DNA of 64,000 bases from Devosia sp. (GCF_017307495.1 NZ_JAFKHE010000019.1:1-64000); one strand, 5' to 3'. Counted from the stretch's first letter, positions 26,365 to 34,726 are shown. The notes: generated by a model not told the origin, from the sequence alone. Translations and numbers: made by a program.

Positions 26365-27036
26365 CTAGAGGGCACCGATCTGCTTCAGCCGATCACGGAG
26401 CAGGGGATCGAACTCGCGCCAGTGCGCCAGCACGGCCTCGGGGAAGGCGTAGATGGCCGCGATGCCGGGGCCGAGATAGACCGTGCGCAGGCACTGCCCG
26501 GCCGCTCCCCGCGTCATCGCCGACGCGCATTTGGCCACGAACGGCTCGGCCGACAGCGCATCGTACCAGACTGTCTCGTGCTCATAGCCTTCGGTGGGCG
26601 CCAGCGGCTTGCCAACGAGGCCGGGCGGGCCATCGAGCTGCTCGGGCAGGAACTGGTGCAGATAGACGCCGTCGAGCAGCGCGGCGCTCGGCCGGGCGCG
26701 GCTGCGCGGCACCAGCGTCACGTCGATCGCCTCAGTGCTGCCGGCGCGCCCCAGCGGCAGCTCGAGCCGCAGCTCGACCTGCTTGGCGAAGCCTTCGATG
26801 CGCTGCTCGTCGTAGCGGAACCAGGAGCGCGGGATCTCCAGATCTACGCCGCCGAGCGTGCGGGTGAGGGTGGTCTCGGCATCGAGCCGGTGCAGCTGGG
26901 TGCGGGCACCGCGACCGGCGGCGTCGAGCAGGTAGGCGGCCCCGAGCCCCAGCAGCGCCATCAGGACGGCGAGGGCGGCGAGGTTGAAGCCAAGGGAGCT
27001 CCGATGCGGCCCGTGGGCCTCGGCATGGCCGGCCAT
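26365..27036 (-). CDS. Membrane-anchored protein, unknown
   Basis: A 223-residue protein from the ATG at 27034-27036 (the frame is open to 27081). One N-terminal membrane span (LGFNLAALAVLMALLGLGAAYLL, about 16-38) leaves a periplasmic domain of about 180 residues with two Cys (VAKCASAM and GQCLRTVY) likely to pair. I do not recognise the family. It is divergent from 27135 with a CtrA-type box between them. Confidence 0.75.
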   Translation of the reverse strand: MAGHAEAHGPHRSSLGFNLAALAVLMALLGLGAAYLLDAAGRGARTQLHRLDAETTLTRTLGGVDLEIPRSWFRYDEQRIEGFAKQVELRLELPLGRAGSTEAIDVTLVPRSRARPSAALLDGVYLHQFLPEQLDGPPGLVGKPLAPTEGYEHETVWYDALSAEPFVAKCASAMTRGAAGQCLRTVYLGPGIAAIYAFPEAVLAHWREFDPLLRDRLKQIGAL

Positions 27037-27096
27037 GGTGGGAATTAACCAGTGTTGCGGGCGCGACGTGACAAGGCCCATGGGGCTCCAGTATGC

Positions 27097-27111
27097 TTAA
27101 CAAACGGTTAA
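27097..27111. promoter_or_regulatory. CtrA-type box TTAA-N7-TTAA
   Basis: TTAA (27097-27100) and TTAA (27108-27111) are separated by seven bases (CAAACGG). It lies between two divergent membrane-protein genes, 60 bases from the minus-strand start and 23 from the plus-strand start. Confidence 0.55.
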
Positions 27112-27134
27112 GGATCAGGCTGCGGGGCCCGACT

Positions 27135-27455
27135 ATGTTGCGTGAATTGATGCTCGCCGGCTTGATCATGGCAGTCGGCCTCGCCGTCGCCGGGATGGGC
27201 ACGCATCTGTACCAGGGCTTCGCGCGGACGCAGGCCATGCTGCGTTACGACGGCACGACCTTCCTGCAGACGCTCGGGCACCTGGCGATCAGCTTCGTGT
27301 GCGGCCCCTACATCATGCTGCAGATGGGCTGGCAGCACGACCGGAACGGCACGTTGTCGATCACGATGGCGCTGGTGGCGGCGTTCGTTGCCTTTGGCTG
27401 GGCTTTCATCACCGGCCTGATCTTCGTCGGCGGCTATTTCGCCGTGGCCGCGTAG
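27135..27455 (+). CDS. Small membrane protein (DUF6949-like)
   Basis: A 106-residue inner-membrane protein with three or four helices (LMLAGLIMAVGLAVAGMGTHLYQGF, LGHLAISFVCGPYIMLQMGWQ, and a C-terminal ALVAAFVAFGWAFITGLIFVGGYF). It resembles a short Rhizobiales family that I know only as an uncharacterised DUF, and the match to DUF6949 is from memory. The frame is open from 27093, but that start would include the CtrA box, so ATG 27135 is preferred. Confidence 0.7.
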   Translation: MLRELMLAGLIMAVGLAVAGMGTHLYQGFARTQAMLRYDGTTFLQTLGHLAISFVCGPYIMLQMGWQHDRNGTLSITMALVAAFVAFGWAFITGLIFVGGYFAVAA

Positions 27456-27466
27456 GGCAGAGACCC

Positions 27467-28093
27467 CTACTTGGTCGCGACGAAGGTGGCGCGGTTGTCG
27501 ACGAGGTCGACCCACTGGCCGGCATCGGCCTGCGCCTGGCGCTTGAGGTAGGTGTAGGGCGTCTGGCTCCACAGCAGGATACGGCCGTCCTGGTTGTCCA
27601 GCACGAGGTCGCCGCGGTCGGTGCGGACCATCAGCACGGCATGGCCCTCGCCATTGGGCTGGCGCACCACGGTCATCAGCAGAGTCGAGGGGTTCCAGCC
27701 GAGCCCGATCAGGGCCTTGCGCTTGGCCAGCGCGAAATCCTCGCAGTCGCCGTAGCCCTCGGGATAGGTCCAGAGCTCGGAGACCTTGTAGAGGTCCTGG
27801 TCGGTGACCGGGATGATCGCGGCGTTGATCAGGTTGTTGGTGTCGACCAGCTCGTTCCAGCGCTTGTCGGAGAGCGCGGCGGCAGCGACGGCGTTCGGAT
27901 TGGCCTTGCAGTCGGAGCGATGCGCCTTGCAGAACTCCGACGCGCCGACCGGGATGCTGGTGACGCCACCGGCGGGGGCGAAGGCCGGGTTGGTGAAGTC
28001 GACCTGGTCGGCGCGGGCCGGCATGGCGAAGATGAATACGGCCATCCCGAAAACCATCGCGACACTGATGAACGACCTGATCTTGCTCGGCAT
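27467..28093 (-). CDS. Transglutaminase-like cysteine peptidase (BTLCP)
   Basis: A 208-residue secreted protein of the bacterial transglutaminase-like cysteine proteinase family (PF06035), with a signal peptide ending near AMPARA. The catalytic triad is visible: Cys in GYGDCEDFALAKR (about 113-125), His in GEGHAVLMVRT and Asp in LVLDNQDG. Relatives such as LapG cleave surface adhesins under c-di-GMP control, but no LapD partner is beside it and the substrate here is unknown. The next gene on this strand is a PilZ protein, so a link to c-di-GMP is possible but unproven. Confidence 0.88.
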   Translation of the reverse strand: MPSKIRSFISVAMVFGMAVFIFAMPARADQVDFTNPAFAPAGGVTSIPVGASEFCKAHRSDCKANPNAVAAAALSDKRWNELVDTNNLINAAIIPVTDQDLYKVSELWTYPEGYGDCEDFALAKRKALIGLGWNPSTLLMTVVRQPNGEGHAVLMVRTDRGDLVLDNQDGRILLWSQTPYTYLKRQAQADAGQWVDLVDNRATFVATK

Positions 28094-28225
28094 CTTGGCT
28101 GCCCCCTGTTGGGAACCAAGATGCCGGGGGCGAATTGCCCCGACCGAAAAACTGCAAGCTAGTTTTTATGCGAATGCGATCGGTCCGGGTGAGGACTCGT
28201 TAGGCATAAGAGGGAGGCTGATGGA

Positions 28226-28849
28226 TCAGTTGACCCGGAGGTTCTGCTGGACGACGGTCAGCATTTCCTGGGCGGAGACAAACTCCACGGCGACGCCGTC
28301 GGCGAAATGGCGAACGACGCGGGCCCGCATGCGGCCCAGGGTGACCGGGGTGCCCATGGCGGGGCGGACGGCGAGCTCGATCGCTGCGCCCGACAGCGAG
28401 ATGTCGATGATCTTGCAGTTGTAGCGGCGGCCATCGTCGAGGACGGCGGTAGAGTGCCGGTTGTCGGGAACGACGCGCTCGTGGCGGCGGTCCTCGGGCA
28501 GGTTGAGCACGTCCTTGTTGGCAAGCCAGGTGAGCTGCGCCGCCATCTTGTCGCGTTTGCGGGACGTGGCGCCGATATGCATCTTGAAGCCGCCATCGAT
28601 CACTTCGGTGATGTCGCCCTCGATGCGGCCGAGATGATCGATATAGGCGATCACGCGCTCGCCGGAGCTGCCGGGCACGGGCGCGACGACGACCGCATCG
28701 CCCGGCGACATCTCCAGGACCTGGCAGGGAAACTCGCGCCGGTCGGTCAGCATGTAGCGGCCGAGCAGCGAGACCTTCACGCGCTGGAATTGCGGCATCT
28801 GCGCATAACTGCGCGGCGGTCTCGCGAGGCGGGTTTCTTCGGTGAACAT
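28226..28849 (-). CDS. Tandem PilZ domain protein
   Basis: A 207-residue soluble protein with two PilZ-type barrels. The first (about 22-105, FQRVKVSLLGRYML, QVLEMSPGDAVV) is degenerate. The second (about 118-205) has a basic RRHERV followed by ADFS-like DISLSGAAIEL, close to the c-di-GMP-binding RxxxR...D/NxSxxG signature. It probably binds c-di-GMP through the second domain. The following BTLCP gene on the same strand is 132 bases downstream. Tandem PilZ proteins of this size are common in Rhizobiales. Confidence 0.85.
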   Translation of the reverse strand: MFTEETRLARPPRSYAQMPQFQRVKVSLLGRYMLTDRREFPCQVLEMSPGDAVVVAPVPGSSGERVIAYIDHLGRIEGDITEVIDGGFKMHIGATSRKRDKMAAQLTWLANKDVLNLPEDRRHERVVPDNRHSTAVLDDGRRYNCKIIDISLSGAAIELAVRPAMGTPVTLGRMRARVVRHFADGVAVEFVSAQEMLTVVQQNLRVN

Positions 28850-28955
28850 ATCGTGCGGACAGCCGGCTCAAGCCATTGACGCGACTAGGCTAGTCCACTC
28901 TTGGTTAATCGAAAGTAAGGTCTGCTCCGGCAATTGCCGGCAGATGACGATTTAT

Positions 28956-29618
28956 TTAGCGCCGTCCGCCGTCGATGACCGCCAGGTGCGCATAACGGCG
29001 GGCCGAACGGCCGAAAACAGTCGCGGACATCGGCGCCGGAATGGGCGAGCCGGCCATGCCGTAGGCCAGGTCCTCGGCCGGCACGGCGGCCATCACGTCC
29101 CTGCCCATGTCGGACATGGACACGTCGTCCGGCCAGATCAGGCGCAGCCCGGTGATGCGCTGCTCGAGGATGGGCTGCACGCCGAACCAGTAGGGCTCGT
29201 CGATGGCGGTCATGGCGCCGAGCAGGCGCGCCTCGGTGCTGCCGTTGTGACGGAGCGGCAGCAGGATGGTCTCGACCGACAGGCGGGTGTGCACCGCCGT
29301 CGTGCCCTGAAACGTGACGAGGGCAACCGCATGATCCTCGGTGACGGCGCGGACCAGGGTGTCGATGGCGTCGCGGTCACGTTCGTGCCACAGACGCGTA
29401 AAGGAACGGCCCTTGAGCTCGCGGGCATAGGCCGAGCAGAGATGCGAGCCGGCGAGGCGGAAATCGAACTCGCGCCGGTCGTTGAGCTCGAGGATGAAGG
29501 TGTTGGCAAGGGCCGAGCGGATCCGGGTGGGATCGATGTCGCGCCGATCCGGCGCGCTGCGGGAGCCGCGGAGCGCATTCCAATAGTCGAACAGCGCCTT
29601 GGTGCTGGCCTTCTGCAT
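28956..29618 (-). CDS. PAS domain protein (PF07310 type)
   Basis: A 220-residue protein dominated by one PAS-like sensor domain of the kind found alone in Alphaproteobacteria (PAS_5, PF07310). Visible blocks are LFDYWNALRGSRSAPDRRDIDPTRIRSAL, FDFRLAGSHLCSAYARELKGRSF and VETILLPLRHNG. No output domain is present, so it may act through a partner protein. The ATG at 29616-29618 begins the domain; the open frame above it is not similar. No neighbour indicates the signal. Confidence 0.8.
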   Translation of the reverse strand: MQKASTKALFDYWNALRGSRSAPDRRDIDPTRIRSALANTFILELNDRREFDFRLAGSHLCSAYARELKGRSFTRLWHERDRDAIDTLVRAVTEDHAVALVTFQGTTAVHTRLSVETILLPLRHNGSTEARLLGAMTAIDEPYWFGVQPILEQRITGLRLIWPDDVSMSDMGRDVMAAVPAEDLAYGMAGSPIPAPMSATVFGRSARRYAHLAVIDGGRR

Positions 29619-29805
29619 AGTCTCTTTGCCTTTTCCCAAACCCCGGGAGCCGCATCCCCGGGGAAGGGGCGACCGCCGCAGGTGGTCAGAGTGACAAAAG
29701 GCTGGGGCGAAATCGCCCTTAATCAATTGTTAGGGTTAACGCGCCGGGTCGCGTGTGGATAAGTCGGTGAAATGGGCTACAAAGCCCGGAAATCCGGGAG
29801 TTTTC

Positions 29806-30555
29806 ATGTCGGAAGACCAAAATCGCCAGCAAAATCAAGGCCAAGGGGGCAGGGAGCCGGCCATCCTGCTGCCCGGCGTCGTGCTCGGGCTGCTGGGCGC
29901 CATGCTGGCCGTCCACCTCGCCAGAGCCTTCGTTCTTAACGAGTCCGGCGACCAGATGCTGCTCTACTGGTTCGGCTTCATCCCGCTCCGCGCTCTCCAG
30001 CCGGAGCAGTTCTACGGGGGGTGGATACCGCTGCTCTGGACCCCCGTCACGCACGCGTTTTTGCATGCCGGATGGGAGCACCTTTTAATCAATTGCGCCT
30101 GGCTGGCGATTTTCGGCACCCCGGTGGCCCGCCGCTACGGGGCGATTCCCACACTGATTCTCTTCGGCGCCAGCGCCGTGGCGGGCGCCGTCTTCTTCGC
30201 GGCGACGACGCTGCCGGCGTTCCAGTTCCTGGTGGGGGCATCGGGCGGCATCGCCGGCCTGACCGGGGCCGCCTGCCGCTTCATCTTCGAGCCGGTCCTC
30301 GTGGCGCGCGACCCCGAGACCGGCGAGGCGCGCGTGCTCGGCCGTCGCATGGCGCGCCTCGCCGACCTGGCGCGCAACCAGAGGGCTGCCTTCTTCATTG
30401 CCATATGGCTGATCCTGAATGCCGCCGTGCCGTTCCTGCCCAGCCTGATCGGCCAGTCGATCGGCATCGCATGGCAGGCCCATCTCGGCGGTTTTCTGGC
30501 GGGGCTGTTCCTCACCCCGCTGTTCGAACGCCGGCCCAAGGAGAACGTGTCATGA
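29806..30555 (+). CDS. Rhomboid family intramembrane serine protease
   Basis: A 249-residue polytopic protein. The catalytic Ser lies in LVGASGGIAGLTGA (GASGG) and the His in QAHLGGFLAGLFLTPLF. The oxyanion HAGWEHLLINCAWL (the H-x3-N segment) is present in helix 2, so a proteolytically active rhomboid is expected. It cleaves transmembrane substrates in the inner membrane; the substrate is unknown. ATG 29806 is chosen over 29755 because it follows GGGAG and starts a hydrophilic N-terminus typical of the family. Four-base overlap with slyX. Confidence 0.9.
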   Translation: MSEDQNRQQNQGQGGREPAILLPGVVLGLLGAMLAVHLARAFVLNESGDQMLLYWFGFIPLRALQPEQFYGGWIPLLWTPVTHAFLHAGWEHLLINCAWLAIFGTPVARRYGAIPTLILFGASAVAGAVFFAATTLPAFQFLVGASGGIAGLTGAACRFIFEPVLVARDPETGEARVLGRRMARLADLARNQRAAFFIAIWLILNAAVPFLPSLIGQSIGIAWQAHLGGFLAGLFLTPLFERRPKENVS

Positions 30556-30785
30556 TCCCGGAACCGCAAGCTGGAACCGATACTGCCGCCCGCATCGAAA
30601 AGCTGGAAACGACGATCGCCTTCCAGGACCAGGCGATCGAGGAACTGAACCAGGCCCTCGCGCTGCACTTCAAGGAGATCGAGGCGCTGAAGCGCGAGTT
30701 GCACAACCTCGGCTCGCAACTGCGCGAAGTGGAGGCGCATCCGGCCCTGGCGCCGTCGCCGGAGCCGCCGCCGCCGCACTACTGA
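30552..30785 (+). CDS. slyX: SlyX-like coiled-coil protein
   Basis: A 77-residue protein with the SlyX pattern: one continuous coiled coil (RIEKLETTIAFQDQAIEELNQALALHFKEIEALKRELHNL) and a Pro-rich end (PEPPPPHY). Function of SlyX is not established. The ATG overlaps the rhomboid stop (ATGA), so it is co-translated. Its 3' end overlaps the convergent toxin gene by seven bases. Confidence 0.85.
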   Translation: MIPEPQAGTDTAARIEKLETTIAFQDQAIEELNQALALHFKEIEALKRELHNLGSQLREVEAHPALAPSPEPPPPHY

Positions 30786-31150
30786 GGCTTGATCGGCAGC
30801 AGCCTTGCCCGCGTGCGCGATGCGTCGACGACGAGGAGTGCGCCGATTTCCAGGTCAGCCTCGAACTGCGCCAGCGCGGCCGCTATGGTGTCCACCAAGG
30901 CCTCCACGGCGAGGTTATCGGATCGAAGGATGACAACGCTGGGTACGGACTCGCCCGATGCGGCGAGGATTGAGCCGAAGTCGAGGTCATGCGTCAGAAT
31001 GACCGAGCGGGTCCGCACCGCGTATGTCAGAATTTCCGAGTCCACGGCATCAGCGGCTCCCAGCTCTGACCAGTGGACTGCCGCATGTCCGGCACCCCGA
31101 AGGCTACTTGCCAACCGGGGCGGCAGGTTCATGTCGACGATCAGGTTCAC
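30779..31150 (-). CDS. DUF5615 PIN-like toxin
   Basis: A 123-residue PIN-like protein of the DUF5615 family, the usual toxin partner of DUF433. The acidic residues of the PIN fold are visible in NLIVDMNLPP (Asp6), ADAVDSEIL and LTHDLDFGSIL. PIN domains are RNases that typically cut tRNA or rRNA; activity here is inferred. The start is GTG at 31148-31150, overlapping the antitoxin stop (GTGA), which fixes it. Together with 31147-31377 it forms a toxin-antitoxin module attached to the end of the hisI gene. Confidence 0.85.
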   Translation of the reverse strand: MNLIVDMNLPPRLASSLRGAGHAAVHWSELGAADAVDSEILTYAVRTRSVILTHDLDFGSILAASGESVPSVVILRSDNLAVEALVDTIAAALAQFEADLEIGALLVVDASRTRARLLPIKPQ

Positions 31151-31377
31151 TCCGCAGCCAGGGTCACTTCGCGTTCTTCGGCGAGCCACGCGGCATAGCG
31201 GACTGCCTCCAGGATGTCCTCGCGCGAGATGTAGGGATAGTCCCCCAGCAGGTCATCGATGGTGCGGCCTGCGCCGATCTGCCCCGCGACCATTCCGACG
31301 GTCACGCGCGTCCCTTTGATGCAGGCTCTGCCCCCCATCCGGGCGGGATCGAGTGCGATGCGCGTGAATTCCGTCAT
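31147..31377 (-). CDS. DUF433 antitoxin
   Basis: A 76-residue protein of the DUF433 family with the conserved motif RIALDPARMGGRACIKGTRVTVGMVAGQIGAG and a C-terminal helix-turn-helix-like part (YPYISREDILEAVRYAAWLA). The ATG at 31375-31377 has GAGGA in front and gives the usual N-terminus; a TTG overlapping the hisI stop is also open. It is expected to bind and silence the PIN-like toxin encoded immediately downstream and to repress the pair. There is no terminator between hisI and this gene, so it may be read from the hisI promoter. Confidence 0.85.
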   Translation of the reverse strand: MTEFTRIALDPARMGGRACIKGTRVTVGMVAGQIGAGRTIDDLLGDYPYISREDILEAVRYAAWLAEEREVTLAAE

Positions 31378-31400
31378 TGCTCGAACATCCTCTGGCTCGA

Positions 31401-31838
31401 TCAATATACATCCTTTGGATCGAACAGTCTCGGCTCGCCGGTGGGGCGCAGGGTCTGGCCGTCGACGACCACGCGGTAGAAGCAGCTCTTGCGGCCGGTG
31501 TGGCAGGCGGCGCCGCGGCCAGTCTGCTCCACCGACATCAGCACCACATCCTGGTCGCAGTCGGTGCGCATCTCGACGAGCTTCTGGATCTCCCCCGAGC
31601 TCTCACCCTTCTTCCAGATCCGGCCGCGCGAGCGGGAGAAGTAGTGGACCTCGCCGGTCTCGAGCGTCAGGCGCAGCGCCTTGGCGTTCATGTGCGCGAC
31701 CATCAGGATGCGGTTGCTGCCGGCCTCCTGGGCCACGGCCGTGACGAGGCCGTTCGCGTCGAACTTCGGCGCAAAGACGGTGCCTTCTTCCTGCTCGGCG
31801 TGGCTGAGGGTGCTGGGATCGACGAAAAGCGTGCTCAT
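31401..31838 (-). CDS. hisI: Phosphoribosyl-AMP cyclohydrolase
   Basis: HisI opens the purine ring of phosphoribosyl-AMP in histidine synthesis. The 145-residue single-domain enzyme (not fused to HisE) has [39 protein letters not shown] and the zinc/metal ligands in RTDCDQDV and [12 protein letters not shown]. The start at ATG 31836-31838 follows folE by 38 bases on the same strand, the folE-hisI order common in Rhizobiales. The open frame above the start is a folE shadow. Confidence 0.95.
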   Translation of the reverse strand: MSTLFVDPSTLSHAEQEEGTVFAPKFDANGLVTAVAQEAGSNRILMVAHMNAKALRLTLETGEVHYFSRSRGRIWKKGESSGEIQKLVEMRTDCDQDVVLMSVEQTGRGAACHTGRKSCFYRVVVDGQTLRPTGEPRLFDPKDVY

Positions 31839-31876
31839 GCGGCGGGTTGTAGCCGTCCGCCGGGCATTCCGCCAGA

Positions 31877-32503
31877 TCAGCCGCGCCGACCGAGGAGGGC
31901 GAAGAAGCGATCCTGCAGGTCGCGCTCCTCGGCGAACTTGCCGGTGAAGCGCAGCGTGGTGGTCTGCGCGCCATGGGCGCGAACCCCGCGCATCGACATG
32001 CACATGTGCTCGGCCTCGAGCATCACGGCGGCGCCGCGCGGCTCGAGCTCCTCGTTCAGCGCGTCGATGACCTGCTGGGTCATGTTTTCCTGCACCTGCA
32101 GGCGCCGGGCATAGAGATCGACGAGGCGCGCCAGCTTGCTGAGCCCGACGACGCCGTCACTGGGCAGGTAGGCGATGTGGGCCTTGCCGAAGAACGGCAC
32201 CATGTGATGCTCGCAATGCGAGGCGAACGGGATGTCCTTGACCAGCACGATGTCGTCGTAGCCGCCGACTTCCCTGAACGTGGTATCGAGCACTTCGGAG
32301 GCGCTCTGGTCGTAGCCCGCGAAGAACTCGCCAAAGGCCTTGGTGACGCGCTTGGGCGTATCCAGGAGGCCCTCGCGATTGGGGTTGTCGCCGGCCCACG
32401 CGATCAGCGTGCGGACGGCCGCCTCGGCCTCGTCGCGGCTGGGGCGGGGAAAATCGGCAACGGTGGCGGCAGGCGGCAGCTTCGCGCGGGCGTCCATTTT
32501 CAC
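31877..32503 (-). CDS. folE: GTP cyclohydrolase I
   Basis: FolE makes 7,8-dihydroneopterin triphosphate from GTP, the first step of folate and queuosine/pterin synthesis. It is 208 residues with the zinc and active-site motifs [20 protein letters not shown] (about 95-114), [22 protein letters not shown] and [13 protein letters not shown]. It starts MKMDARAK; the second Met is equally possible. It is divergent from the Fe-S scaffold gene with about 140 bases between. Confidence 0.95.
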   Translation of the reverse strand: MKMDARAKLPPAATVADFPRPSRDEAEAAVRTLIAWAGDNPNREGLLDTPKRVTKAFGEFFAGYDQSASEVLDTTFREVGGYDDIVLVKDIPFASHCEHHMVPFFGKAHIAYLPSDGVVGLSKLARLVDLYARRLQVQENMTQQVIDALNEELEPRGAAVMLEAEHMCMSMRGVRAHGAQTTTLRFTGKFAEERDLQDRFFALLGRRG

Positions 32504-32645
32504 TTCCGGTCAATTTCCGGCGGCCCGCAATTGGCCACCTGGCGGTTCACGGTTTGTCAGCGACGTGGACGCCCCTGACTTGCAGCTATTCCCAACCTAT
32601 ATAGGAGGAGAACGCAGGCGGCCAAGAAACAGTTTCGCGAGAAGA

Positions 32646-33098
32646 ATGGAACTAAGCGATCTTTATTCCGAACGGATTCTGGAGCTTGCCGGCAACCAGC
32701 CGCGCCCGGGCCGATTGCCGGATGCCCATGCCAGTGCCCGGCGCGTCAGCCGCGTCTGCGGCTCGACCATCGAGGTCGACGTCAAGGTCGAGGACGGGGT
32801 GATCACGGGCTACGGACACGAGATCCAGGCGTGCGCCCTTGGCCAGACCTCGGCGGCGGTCGTCGCTACCCATGTGGTCGGCACGCCGACGAGCGAGTTC
32901 CGCCGCGTGCGCGACGAGATGACGGCCATGCTCAAGGACAACGGCCCGCCGCCAGCGGGCGACAGGTGGGCTGACCTCAAGTATCTCGAGCCGGTACGCG
33001 AATACCGTCCGCGCCATACCTCGACGCTGCTGGTGTTCGATGCCGTGTGCGAGGCGCTCGACAAGATCGAGGCGTCGCGGACCGCGGTGGCCGGCTGA
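32646..33098 (+). CDS. Iron-sulfur cluster assembly scaffold protein (IscU/NifU-like)
   Basis: A 150-residue member of the IscU/NifU-N fold family. Three Cys occur where cluster ligands are expected (SRVCGSTIEV, IQACALGQTSAAV and FDAVCEALDKI). The typical IscU Asp and LPPVK motif for HscA are absent, so this is the divergent short form that sits next to folE/yidD in Rhizobiales. The start at 32646 follows AGAAGA. Its stop shares one base with yidD (TGATG), so the two are co-translated. Confidence 0.88.
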   Translation: MELSDLYSERILELAGNQPRPGRLPDAHASARRVSRVCGSTIEVDVKVEDGVITGYGHEIQACALGQTSAAVVATHVVGTPTSEFRRVRDEMTAMLKDNGPPPAGDRWADLKYLEPVREYRPRHTSTLLVFDAVCEALDKIEASRTAVAG

Positions 33099-33409
33099 TG
33101 GATCGTGCCGCCCGGCTGTTCTGGTCCGTCGTGGACTGGCCCTTCAAGATGGCCTCCTACGTCCTGATCCAGGGCTATCGCTACTCGCTCAGCATGTTCA
33201 TGGGCCGCAACTGCCGGCATGCGCCGACGTGCTCGGAGTTCACGCGCGACGCCATCTGGCGCTTCGGCTTCTGGCCCGGCGGCTGGATGGGGCTGGCGCG
33301 GATCGTGCGCTGCCGGCCCGGCGGAACGCATGGATACGATCCGGTGCCGGAGCACCTGCCGGAGCGCGCGCACTGGTACCTGCCCTGGACCTACGGGCGC
33401 TGGCAGTAG
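33098..33409 (+). CDS. yidD: Membrane protein insertion efficiency factor YidD
   Basis: A 103-residue inner-membrane-associated protein that helps YidC insert membrane proteins. The whole family signature is present: an amphipathic N-terminal helix, YRYSLSMFMGRNCRHAPTCSEFTRDAI and GWMGLARIVRCRPGG with three conserved Cys. Here yidD is coupled to the Fe-S scaffold gene instead of rnpA-yidC. The ATG at 33098 overlaps the upstream stop. It converges with arfB four bases downstream. Confidence 0.93.
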   Translation: MDRAARLFWSVVDWPFKMASYVLIQGYRYSLSMFMGRNCRHAPTCSEFTRDAIWRFGFWPGGWMGLARIVRCRPGGTHGYDPVPEHLPERAHWYLPWTYGRWQ

Positions 33410-33412
33410 GGT

Positions 33413-33838
33413 CTAGTCCTCGACGCGGCCGCGCAGGCGCTTGGTGGTGCCGCGCTGGGTCTTGGCCTCGAGGCGACGTCGTTTCGAGGCAAGGGTGGGA
33501 CGGGTCGGCTTGCGCGGCTTGGGCGGAACCAGGGCGGCGCGGAGCAGGGCCACGAGACGGCCGATGGCGTCGTCGCGATTCTGCGGTTGGTTGCGGTAGC
33601 GATTGGCGGTGATGACGACCGAGCCGTCGGTGGTGAGGCGGCTGCCGGCGAGGGCGGCGGCGCGCAGCTTCACCGGCTCGGGCAGGGACGGGGAGTGCAT
33701 CAGGTCGAAGCGCAGTTGCGCGGCGGACGCGACCTTGTTGACGTTCTGGCCGCCGGGACCGGGACTGCGGATGTAGTCGATCGACACCTCCGCGAGCGGG
33801 AGATGGACGGCGCCGCCGATGTGGATGGAGTCTGGAAT
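33413..33838 (-). CDS. arfB: Peptidyl-tRNA hydrolase ArfB (ribosome rescue)
   Basis: ArfB (YaeJ) releases peptides from ribosomes stalled without a stop codon. The GGQ motif is in RSPGPGGQNVNKVASAAQLRF, and the C-terminal tail that enters the mRNA channel is strongly basic (PKPRKPTRPTLASKRRRLEAKTQRGTTKRLRG, given as its character). The first ordinary start codon (GTG 33785-33787) would remove about 17 residues that still match the family (IPDSIHIGG...LPLAEV). In that frame an ATT at 33836-33838 sits seven bases after a GGAG site, so I propose an AUU start giving 141 residues. The GTG start is the conservative alternative. Confidence 0.85.
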   Translation of the reverse strand: MPDSIHIGGAVHLPLAEVSIDYIRSPGPGGQNVNKVASAAQLRFDLMHSPSLPEPVKLRAAALAGSRLTTDGSVVITANRYRNQPQNRDDAIGRLVALLRAALVPPKPRKPTRPTLASKRRRLEAKTQRGTTKRLRGRVED

Positions 33839-33926
33839 GTGAACGCTCCGCAGTGCCGCGCGAGGCTAAGGCGGATCGGCCGGGAGGGGAAGCGCGCCCC
33901 TCACCGGAGGGACGCGCTCGAGCCGG

Positions 33927-34556
33927 TCAGCGGACGCGGATGGAACTGATCTCGTCGCGGGCGCCGCGCAGGTCGGGTACGCTGCGGGAGATCACGATGC
34001 AGCGGCCGTTGAAGTTGGCGCGCTCACAGACGAGGGCTTGGGCATCGCCGCGCACCTCGATCGAGCGGATGCTGTCGTCCCAGGTCCCGAGGCGGGCGAG
34101 GCGCTCACCGGGACGGGCGCAGAAGCTGTCGCCACGGAAACCGGTGCGCTCGTAGAAGCAGACGCGATCGCGCAGGCCACCGGGCCGGCCGGGGCGCACA
34201 TCGAAGCCACCGGAGCCGGCCTGGAAGCTGAAGCCGGGGACGGAGAAGCCGATGCTCACGTCGACATCGGGACGCGTCGGCGCGGGACGGGACGGCACGG
34301 GGGCATAATCCTCATCGCTGAGAAAGGCCTGCGACACCCAGCCATCCGGACCGGGCTTGATGACATAGCACCAGCCGCCGGTGCAGCGGTCGATCTCGAC
34401 CTCGTCGCCCGCACGGAGGACATCGACGACCGCACCGTTCACCGGTGCATTGCGGACGTTGACGGCGGAGGTTGCGACCGCGGCATTGGCCGCGGAGGTG
34501 AAAAGGAGCGAGCCGAGCAGCAATGCTGCGGCTCCGGCGAGCCTGATGGGGAGCAT
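33927..34556 (-). CDS. Secreted SH3 and beta/gamma-crystallin-like protein
   Basis: A 209-residue secreted protein. A signal peptide (LAGAAALLLGSLLFTSAANA) precedes an SH3b domain (about 25-75: VNVRNAPVNGAVVDVL to WCYVIKPGPDGWVSQAFL), a Pro-rich linker and a beta/gamma-crystallin-like module. The module has two Greek-key repeats (VCFYERTGFRGDSFCARPGE and LVCERANFNGRCIVISRSVPDL) with the Y/F-x6-G-x-C spacing. Such modules often bind Ca2+ or act like lectin or inhibitor folds. It belongs to the same SH3 group as 15892-17400 and is followed by 34727, which has the same layout. Confidence 0.85.
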   Translation of the reverse strand: MLPIRLAGAAALLLGSLLFTSAANAAVATSAVNVRNAPVNGAVVDVLRAGDEVEIDRCTGGWCYVIKPGPDGWVSQAFLSDEDYAPVPSRPAPTRPDVDVSIGFSVPGFSFQAGSGGFDVRPGRPGGLRDRVCFYERTGFRGDSFCARPGERLARLGTWDDSIRSIEVRGDAQALVCERANFNGRCIVISRSVPDLRGARDEISSIRVR

Positions 34557-34726
34557 GGATTGTCCTCTCTTGTGACGCTTCGGGATTCGGTGGGGCCGCT
34601 GCGCCCAGAAACGGGGGCGGGTCCTCGCGGTTCCACCAGTCCCGTCAAATGAGATCAAAATCAGGCGGCGCGCGAAAGAGCGGGGCACAAATGCATCGAC
34701 GGTGAACGGCCGGTTAAGCCGGCCCC

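Noticed and set aside
29754..29762. Perfect DnaA box TGTGGATAA, with another at 39559-39567 and a near match at 327-335 beside a CtrA box
   Set aside because: They are isolated, not clustered, and the window has none of the genes that flank alphaproteobacterial origins as I know them (hemE, dnaA, maf or parAB region). Single 9-base matches are expected by chance, so I do not call an origin.
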